Part shown: positions 6,360 to 10,916 of the stretch, piece after piece
Layout of the letters: every line of letters starts with the position of its first letter
Numbering within the stretch: position 1 is the stretch's first letter
NCBI GenBank assembly: GCA_947451445.1
Contig: CANFZJ010000068.1
Span: 1 to 10,916 of the forward strand
From: Comamonadaceae bacterium
GTDB taxonomy: Bacteria > Pseudomonadota > Gammaproteobacteria > Burkholderiales > Burkholderiaceae_C
Direction: 5' to 3'
Length of the DNA stretch: 10,916 bases
The notes under the pieces: model-generated
Databases searched by the model: none
What the model saw: the letters and a program-made list of their open reading frames with translations, nothing else
Told to the model about the DNA's origin: nothing
Made by a program: the position numbers and the translations under genes

Positions 6360-6482
6360 CTGCCCAAGGCAAGCGCAGCGAAGCCCGTTCCAAAACACCA
6401 CAGAACTGGCTTTGCCAGGCTGTAGGTGTTGCCCCCTGCAAGGGGGTTGGCGGCCACACGCAGTGGGCAAGACTGGGGGTGT
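6360..6482. repeat. GC-rich hairpin cluster in the convergent spacer
   Basis: Between the fdhA and proC 3' ends lie two clean hairpins: CTGGC-TTT-GCCAG (6406-6418) and CCCCCT-GCA-AGGGGG (6432-6446). A weaker pairing, GGC/GCC around AGCGCAGCG, lies at 6368-6385. None is followed by a T run on either strand, so they are not classical terminators. The composition resembles GC-rich intergenic repeats that I associate with Comamonadaceae, from memory only. No open frame here looks like a gene. Confidence 0.4.
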
Positions 6483-6489
6483 TTCAAAG

Positions 6490-7365
6490 TTAATCCCCAA
6501 ACTCATCGCCCAGCTCACGTGCCCGGTGCTTGGCGGCGTGCATGGCGCGCATGAAGATGTTTTTCAGCCCGTCCTGCTCCATCGAGGTAATGGCGGCATA
6601 GGTGGTGCCCCCCTTGGACGTGACGCGCTGGCGCAGCAGCTCGGGCGGTTCCTGGGAATTGCGCGCCAAGGCAGATGCCCCCACAAAGGTCCCCACCGCC
6701 AGCCGGTGTGCCTGGTCGCGTGGCAGGCCCATGTCCGCCCCGGCCTGGGTCATGGCCTCAATAAAGAAAAACACGTACGCCGGGCCCGAGCCGGACAGTG
6801 CGGTCACCGCGTCCAGCTGCGCCTCGGCGTCCACCCACAGGCTTTCACCGGTGGCAGACAGCACTTTGTTGATGATGCCCCGGTCTTCGTCCGTCACCGC
6901 CGGACGCGCAAACAGCGCGGTCATGCCCTTGCCGATCAGCGCCGGGGTATTGGGCATGGCGCGCACGATGCGCTCGGTGCCCAGCCAGTGCGCAATGCTG
7001 TCGCTACGGATACCTGCGGCCACACTGAGATGCAGCGCCTGTTTGGTATGGAAGCGGGTTTGCAGCGCGGCGTCCTTGAACATCTGCGGCTTGACAGCCC
7101 AGACTACGGTGCGCGCCATGTCCAGCACGGGACCGGGCATTTCATGGGCGGTCAACGCAAAGTCGGCCAGCAGCTTGGCACGGGCTTCGGCCCAGGGCTC
7201 AATCACCACGATGTGGTTGACCGGCACGCCCTTTTTGACCAGCCCGCCAATGATGGCACTGGCCATGTTGCCGCCGCCGATAAACGCAATGTGCGCGTGC
7301 GCAGCCGTAGGCCCACGGCTGCCAAAGTTGGAGGGCAGGATGCTGGTGGATGGATTGGGTGCCAT
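6490..7365 (-). CDS. proC: Pyrroline-5-carboxylate reductase
   Basis: ProC reduces 1-pyrroline-5-carboxylate to proline with NAD(P)H, the last step of proline synthesis, in the cytoplasm. The 291-residue protein has the Rossmann motif FIGGGNMASAI (28-38), WAVKPQ (89-94), RAMPNTPAL (135-143), the signature ALSGSGPAYVFFFIEAM (189-205) and TSKGGTT (249-255) in the dimer-forming helical domain. The ATG at 7363-7365 has a full AGGAGG ribosome site, though only 4 bases away. This start gives about 23 residues before the first strand that the E. coli enzyme lacks, and no in-frame start exists closer to the Rossmann fold. It lies 30 bases after the FKBP gene stop, so the two are probably one transcript. 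Confidence 0.96.
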   Translation of the reverse strand: MAPNPSTSILPSNFGSRGPTAAHAHIAFIGGGNMASAIIGGLVKKGVPVNHIVVIEPWAEARAKLLADFALTAHEMPGPVLDMARTVVWAVKPQMFKDAALQTRFHTKQALHLSVAAGIRSDSIAHWLGTERIVRAMPNTPALIGKGMTALFARPAVTDEDRGIINKVLSATGESLWVDAEAQLDAVTALSGSGPAYVFFFIEAMTQAGADMGLPRDQAHRLAVGTFVGASALARNSQEPPELLRQRVTSKGGTTYAAITSMEQDGLKNIFMRAMHAAKHRARELGDEFGD

Positions 7366-7395
7366 GGGGCCTCCTGAAAACAGTGAAGCGAAGGT

Positions 7396-7833
7396 TTATT
7401 TACCGTTGATGCCCAACAGCTCAACCTCAAACTGCAAGGTGGCGTTAGCAGGAATCACGCCACCGTTGCCACGTTCGCCGTAGGCAATGCCTGCGGGGCA
7501 GGTCAGCCGGGCTTTGCCGCCAACCTTCATGCGCTGCACGCCTTCGGTCCAGCACTTGATGACGCCGCTGAGGGGAAATTCGATGGGTTCACCGCGCTTG
7601 TACGAGCTGTCGAACTCTTTGCCGTCCATGAAAGTGCCACGGTAATGGACCTTGACCTTGTCCGATGCGGCAGGGCTGGCACCGGTGCCATCTTTGAGCG
7701 AACGGTAGACCAGGCCGCTGGGGGTCACGACGGCACCAGCCTCTTTGGCGGCATCGCTCGCATCGGTCGCGAAGGAACAGGTTGCGGCCGTAGCCAGCAC
7801 GCAGAATGCAACGGTAGACAGAACAGATTTCAC
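7396..7833 (-). CDS. Exported FKBP-type peptidyl-prolyl cis-trans isomerase
   Basis: This isomerase speeds cis-trans rotation at proline bonds and here is probably periplasmic. From the GTG at 7831-7833 it has 145 residues: a signal peptide (1-22, hydrophobic VLSTVAFCVLATAA, cleavage likely after SFA) and a single FKBP domain (about 39-145). Pocket residues are present: Tyr64 (VHYRG), Phe74 and Asp75 (EFDSS), Phe86, Val91-Ile92 and Trp95 (VIKCW), Tyr118 (AYG) and Phe136. The frame is open upstream to an ATG at 7899, but an AAAGG site 6-7 bases before the GTG and the signal peptide starting there favour 7833. Two cysteines, 94 and 112, lie in the mature domain at positions where human FKBP12 has Gly and Ile. 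It heads a pair with proC. Confidence 0.93.
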   Translation of the reverse strand: MKSVLSTVAFCVLATAATCSFATDASDAAKEAGAVVTPSGLVYRSLKDGTGASPAASDKVKVHYRGTFMDGKEFDSSYKRGEPIEFPLSGVIKCWTEGVQRMKVGGKARLTCPAGIAYGERGNGGVIPANATLQFEVELLGINGK

Positions 7834-8004
7834 AACAACCTTTGAGATAAAGAGGCTAAAACATCTATTTTCGCGATTTATAAGTCCGTTCCTGCCCACA
7901 CATCCTCAATATTGGGTACAGCGCCCTAAAAATAAGCGCTTCAGCTATATATTTAATAGCATTAAAGTCTGATTTACAGGCCATTACAGACCAAGGAACA
8001 CAGC
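7834..8004. other. Divergent spacer between the FKBP gene and gor
   Basis: This AT-rich stretch must hold promoters for both the FKBP-proC pair and gor-amn. On the minus strand a TATAAA lies at 7877-7882 without a -35 at proper spacing. On the plus strand several TATATT-like sequences lie inside the repeat at 7936-7966, also without a good -35. The gor ribosome site is AAGGA at about 7993-7997. No confident promoter can be named. Confidence 0.35.
7936..7966. repeat. Short palindromic intergenic repeat, copy 2
   Basis: Bases 7936-7960 repeat the pattern of copy 1 at 6313-6338: GCGCT, two bases, AGCTAT, seven bases, ATAGC. About 19 of 25 aligned bases are identical and the GCTAT/ATAGC arms are kept. 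It overlaps a second perfect inverted repeat, TTTAAT-AGC-ATTAAA (7952-7966). The element sits in the promoter region of gor, about 40 bases before its start. Confidence 0.5.
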
Positions 8005-9378
8005 ATGACTCCATTCCAGTTCGATCTTTTGGTAGTAGGTGGCGGCAGCGGCGGCGTGCGGGCGGCCCGCATGGCGGCACAGCGCGGCGCCCGGGTGGGC
8101 CTGGTGGAGGTGGGCGCGCTGGGCGGCACCTGCGTCAACGTGGGCTGCATTCCCAAAAAGCTGTACAGCTACGCAGCGCACTATGCCGAGGCGTTTGCAG
8201 AAGCAGCAGGCTACGGTTGGCAGGTAGGCCAGCCTACTTTCGACTGGAACCTGCTTAAAACCCGCCGCGCAGCGGAGATCACCCGGCTCAACGGCGTGTA
8301 CCGGCAGCTGCTGGTGGGGGCCGGTGTGCAACTGGTCCCCGGCTGGGCCACGCTGGTGGACGCGCGCACCGTACAGGTGGGCACGCAACAATTCAGCGCA
8401 GCCCATATTTTGCTGGCCACCGGGGGGACACCCACGGCACCAGCCGTGCCGGGCGGCGAGTACGCCGTGGTGTCGAACGCGATGTTTGACCTGGACCCGT
8501 TCCCCCAGCGCCTGCTGGTGGTGGGGGGTGGCTACATCGCTTGCGAATTTGCCTCCATCTTCAACGGCCTGGGCGCGCAGGTCACGCAGGTATATCGGGG
8601 TACGCAGGTGCTGCGCGGCTTTGACGACGACGTGCGCCACTTCCTCGCCCAAGAGGTGCGCAAGGCCGGGGTAGACCTGCGCCTGGGCACCGACGTCACC
8701 GCCATCACCCGCCAAGCCGATGGCCTGCAGGTGCAACTGGCCAGCGGCGACACGCAGATGGTGGACCAGGTGCTCTACGCGATTGGCCGCGTGCCGAATG
8801 TGCAGGGCCTGGGGCTGGATACGGTGGGTATTGCCCAAGGCAAAGACGGCGCCATCGAAGTCAACGCGCAGTACCAAACCTCGGTGCCATCCATCTACGC
8901 CCTGGGCGACGTGACGGCCCGACTGCAACTGACCCCGGTGGCGCTGGGCGAGGCGATGGCCCTGGTGGCCCATCTGTTCGGCCCCAAAGAGGGCAAAGCC
9001 GCACGGCAGATGGACTACGCACTGGTTCCAACCGCCGTCTTCACCCACCCCAACATCGGCACAGTAGGCCTATCGGAGGCCGCAGCGCGCCAGCAGTTTG
9101 GCAAAGTAACCACCTACCGCAGCGAATTCAAGGCACTCAAGCACACCCTCAGCGGCAGCACCGAGCGCACGCTGATGAAGTTGGTAGTAGACGACGCCAC
9201 CGACCGCGTGGTCGGCCTGCACATGGTGGGCGCAGACGCGGGCGAGGTGGTGCAAGGCTTCGCCGTGGCCATGAAGGCCGGGGCCACCAAGGCGGTGTTT
9301 GACAGCACCATCGGCATCCACCCCACAGCCGCCGAAGAATTTGTCACTATGCGCGAGCCAATCCCACCCACCATTTGA
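8005..9378 (+). CDS. gor: Glutathione-disulfide reductase
   Basis: Gor reduces oxidised glutathione with NADPH through FAD and a redox disulfide, keeping the cytoplasmic thiol pool reduced. The 457-residue protein has the FAD motif GGGSGG (12-17), the disulfide GGTCVNVGCIPKK with Cys43 and Cys48, the NADPH motif GGGYIA (174-179), the FAD-contacting YALGDVT (298-304) and the C-terminal GIHPTAAEEF with catalytic His439 and Glu444, supplied by the partner subunit of the dimer. Arg198 and Arg204 (VYRGTQVLRGFD) match the E. coli pair that binds the NADPH phosphate, separating this enzyme from lipoamide dehydrogenase. The start has an AAGGA site 7-8 bases upstream. The next gene, amn, follows after 20 bases. 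Confidence 0.96.
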   Translation: MTPFQFDLLVVGGGSGGVRAARMAAQRGARVGLVEVGALGGTCVNVGCIPKKLYSYAAHYAEAFAEAAGYGWQVGQPTFDWNLLKTRRAAEITRLNGVYRQLLVGAGVQLVPGWATLVDARTVQVGTQQFSAAHILLATGGTPTAPAVPGGEYAVVSNAMFDLDPFPQRLLVVGGGYIACEFASIFNGLGAQVTQVYRGTQVLRGFDDDVRHFLAQEVRKAGVDLRLGTDVTAITRQADGLQVQLASGDTQMVDQVLYAIGRVPNVQGLGLDTVGIAQGKDGAIEVNAQYQTSVPSIYALGDVTARLQLTPVALGEAMALVAHLFGPKEGKAARQMDYALVPTAVFTHPNIGTVGLSEAAARQQFGKVTTYRSEFKALKHTLSGSTERTLMKLVVDDATDRVVGLHMVGADAGEVVQGFAVAMKAGATKAVFDSTIGIHPTAAEEFVTMREPIPPTI

Positions 9379-9398
9379 TTCATCTGCACAATAGCCCC

Positions 9399-10892
9399 AT
9401 GCCCTATCTGCCCGCCTTCATTGCCCCCGCCCGTTTCACCGACGCCGCCGCCGCTCTGGCCCAGGTCCAGTTGATCTATGACCAGCAGATTGCCCACCTG
9501 CGTGCTGCCATGCAGCGCTTTGTGGCAGGCGACACCCTGCCCGGCCATGTGCGCGCCTGCTACCCGTTTGTGCGGCTGCACACCGAAACGGTCGCCCGCG
9601 CCAATGTGCAGACCAGTGCCCACCTCAGCTTTGGCTTTGTGGCCGGACCCGGCCGGTTTGAAACCACGCTGACCCGCCCCGACCTGTACCACAGCTACTA
9701 CCTGGAACAGTTCCGCCTGCTGCTGGAAAACCACGAGGTGGAGCTGGAAGTAGGTACCAGCTCCCTGCCCATCCCCGTGCACTTCTCGTTCGCCGAGCAC
9801 GACCACGTAGAAGGCCAAATGGACGCCGCGCGCCGCATGCTGATGCGCGACGTATTCGACCTGCCCGACCTGGCCGCCATGGACGACGGCATTGCCAACG
9901 GTACCTACGAGCCCAAACCGGGCGACCCGCAACCGCTCTCGCTATTTACCGCGCCCCGGGTGGACTACTCACTGCACCGCCTGCGCCACTACACCGGCAC
10001 CGGGCCCGACTGGTTCCAGAACTTCGTGCTATTCACCAACTACCAGTTCTACATCGACGAATTTGTCCGCATGGGCCACGCCGCCATGGCCGACCCGGCC
10101 AGCGAATACGTGGCCTTTGTAGAACCCGGCAACGTGGTCACCCGCCGCGTAGGCCTGCCCGTGCCTGCCGAAGATGCGCGCGGCGTACCCCCGCCCCGGC
10201 TGCCACAAATGCCCGCCTACCACCTGGTACGTGCCGACAATGCGGGCATCACCATGGTCAACATCGGTGTCGGCCCGGCCAATGCCAAAAACATCACCGA
10301 CCACATCGCCGTGCTACGCCCGCATGCCTGGATCATGGTGGGCCACTGCGCCGGCCTGCGCAACAGCCAGCAGCTGGGCGACTACGTGCTGGCCCACGGC
10401 TACGTACGCGAAGACCACGTGCTGGACGAAGAGCTGCCGTTGTGGGTGCCTATCCCCGCGCTGGCCGAGGTGCAGCAGGCGCTGGAGCAGGCGGTGGAAG
10501 ACGTAACCCAGGTACAGGGTGCGGCGCTCAAGAACATCATGCGCACCGGCACCGTGGCCAGCACCGACAACCGCAACTGGGAGCTGCTGCCCAACAACCA
10601 GCCGCAGCGCCGCTTCAGCCAAAGCCGCGCCGTGGCGCTGGACATGGAAAGCGCCACCATCGCCGCCAACGGCTTTCGCTTCCGTGTGCCCTACGGCACG
10701 CTGCTGTGCGTCAGCGACAAACCGCTGCACGGCGAAATCAAACTGCCCGGCATGGCCAACCATTTCTACCGCGAGCGGGTGGACCAGCACCTGCGCATCG
10801 GCATCCGCGCCATCGAACTGCTGCGCGCCCAGGGCCTGAACCAGCTGCACAGCCGCAAGCTCCGCAGCTTTGCCGAAGTCGCCTTCCAGTAA
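9399..10892 (+). CDS. amn: AMP nucleosidase
   Basis: Amn splits AMP into adenine and ribose 5-phosphate and helps control the adenylate pool; the E. coli enzyme is activated by ATP and inhibited by phosphate. From the ATG at 9399 the protein has 497 residues against 484 in E. coli. The N-terminal regulatory domain includes TTLTRPDLYHSYYLEQ (89-104) and RLRHYTGTGPDWF (194-206). The C-terminal phosphorylase-fold domain has VNIGVGPANAK (287-297), VGHCAGLR (314-321), ALDMESATIAA (413-423) and CVSDKPLHG, whose Asp440 corresponds to the E. coli catalytic aspartate. The frame extends upstream to a TTG overlapping the gor stop, adding 8 residues; the ATG is preferred although no ribosome site is clear. 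The short gap suggests co-transcription with gor. Confidence 0.96.
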   Translation: MPYLPAFIAPARFTDAAAALAQVQLIYDQQIAHLRAAMQRFVAGDTLPGHVRACYPFVRLHTETVARANVQTSAHLSFGFVAGPGRFETTLTRPDLYHSYYLEQFRLLLENHEVELEVGTSSLPIPVHFSFAEHDHVEGQMDAARRMLMRDVFDLPDLAAMDDGIANGTYEPKPGDPQPLSLFTAPRVDYSLHRLRHYTGTGPDWFQNFVLFTNYQFYIDEFVRMGHAAMADPASEYVAFVEPGNVVTRRVGLPVPAEDARGVPPPRLPQMPAYHLVRADNAGITMVNIGVGPANAKNITDHIAVLRPHAWIMVGHCAGLRNSQQLGDYVLAHGYVREDHVLDEELPLWVPIPALAEVQQALEQAVEDVTQVQGAALKNIMRTGTVASTDNRNWELLPNNQPQRRFSQSRAVALDMESATIAANGFRFRVPYGTLLCVSDKPLHGEIKLPGMANHFYRERVDQHLRIGIRAIELLRAQGLNQLHSRKLRSFAEVAFQ

Positions 10893-10916
10893 GTCCTACA
10901 GCCCATGCAGCTCGAC
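10893..10916 (+). other. Window end after amn
   Basis: These 24 bases follow the amn stop. An ATG at 10905-10907 opens a frame (MQLD) that runs off the edge. It could be the first codons of a next gene, but four codons with no clear ribosome site cannot support a call. Confidence 0.2.

Noticed and set aside
7776..7833. Lipoprotein signal in the FKBP precursor
   Set aside because: The cysteine at residue 19 is preceded by Ala-Ala-Thr; a lipobox needs Gly, Ala or Ser right before the cysteine, so ordinary signal peptidase I cleavage is more likely.
7834..7899. Longer FKBP start (ATG at 7899)
   Set aside because: It would bury the signal peptide behind 22 polar residues. The GTG at 7833 has an AAAGG ribosome site and puts the signal peptide at the N terminus.
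7876..7909. FKBP promoter made of TTGAGG and TATAAA on the minus strand
   Set aside because: The two boxes are 21 bases apart, too far for a normal sigma-70 promoter.
7984..9048. 354-codon minus-strand frame opposite gor
   Set aside because: gor is complete with all catalytic motifs on the plus strand; this frame has no recognisable motif.
1..10916. A defence system, mobile island or new multi-gene system
   Set aside because: Every sizeable gene belongs to a known housekeeping or detoxification family. There are no integrases, transposases, tRNA boundaries or regular repeat arrays.

Overview
The window looks like ordinary chromosome of a Burkholderiales betaproteobacterium, most likely Comamonadaceae (Rhodoferax, Polaromonas or Acidovorax type). 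This is inferred from protein character, high GC in the coding regions, the linkage of the DUF493 gene to lipB, and short palindromic intergenic repeats that resemble ones I remember from that family. No search was run. I see no phage, insertion sequence, CRISPR array, tRNA or rRNA.

Layout: (1) Bases 1-2689, minus strand, hold the 5' part of an F-type ATP synthase operon in the order atpI-atpB-atpE-atpF-atpH, with atpH cut by the window edge. A perfect TATAAT lies about 57 bases upstream of atpI. (2) Bases 2690-2969 are a divergent, AT-richer spacer. (3) Bases 2970-6280, plus strand, hold a NAPE-PLD-like metallo-beta-lactamase-fold hydrolase, a YbeD/DUF493 protein, lipB (overlapping the previous stop by 4 bases) and a glutathione-independent formaldehyde dehydrogenase. 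(4) Bases 6281-6489 are a convergent spacer with repeats and hairpins. (5) Bases 6490-7833, minus strand, hold an exported FKBP-type prolyl isomerase followed by proC. (6) Bases 7834-8004 are a divergent AT-rich spacer with a second copy of the short repeat. (7) Bases 8005-10892, plus strand, hold glutathione reductase (gor) and AMP nucleosidase (amn), 20 bases apart.

Functionally this is housekeeping: energy conversion, lipoate attachment, proline synthesis, periplasmic protein folding, thiol redox balance, formaldehyde detoxification and adenylate turnover. I found no convincing new multi-gene system. The items most worth a second look are RNA-level and contextual. They are a 9-bp inverted repeat that puts the formaldehyde dehydrogenase start codon in a stem and its ribosome binding site in the loop, a pyrimidine-rich leader before atpE preceded by a hairpin, a lipB not followed by lipA, a close NAPE-PLD relative, paired cysteines in the exported FKBP, and a two-copy intergenic palindromic repeat.

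Five starts differ from the longest possible reading frame and were moved on ribosome-binding-site or family evidence: atpB (2146), atpI (2689), the FKBP (GTG at 7833), amn (9399) and lipB (GTG at 4310, kept).
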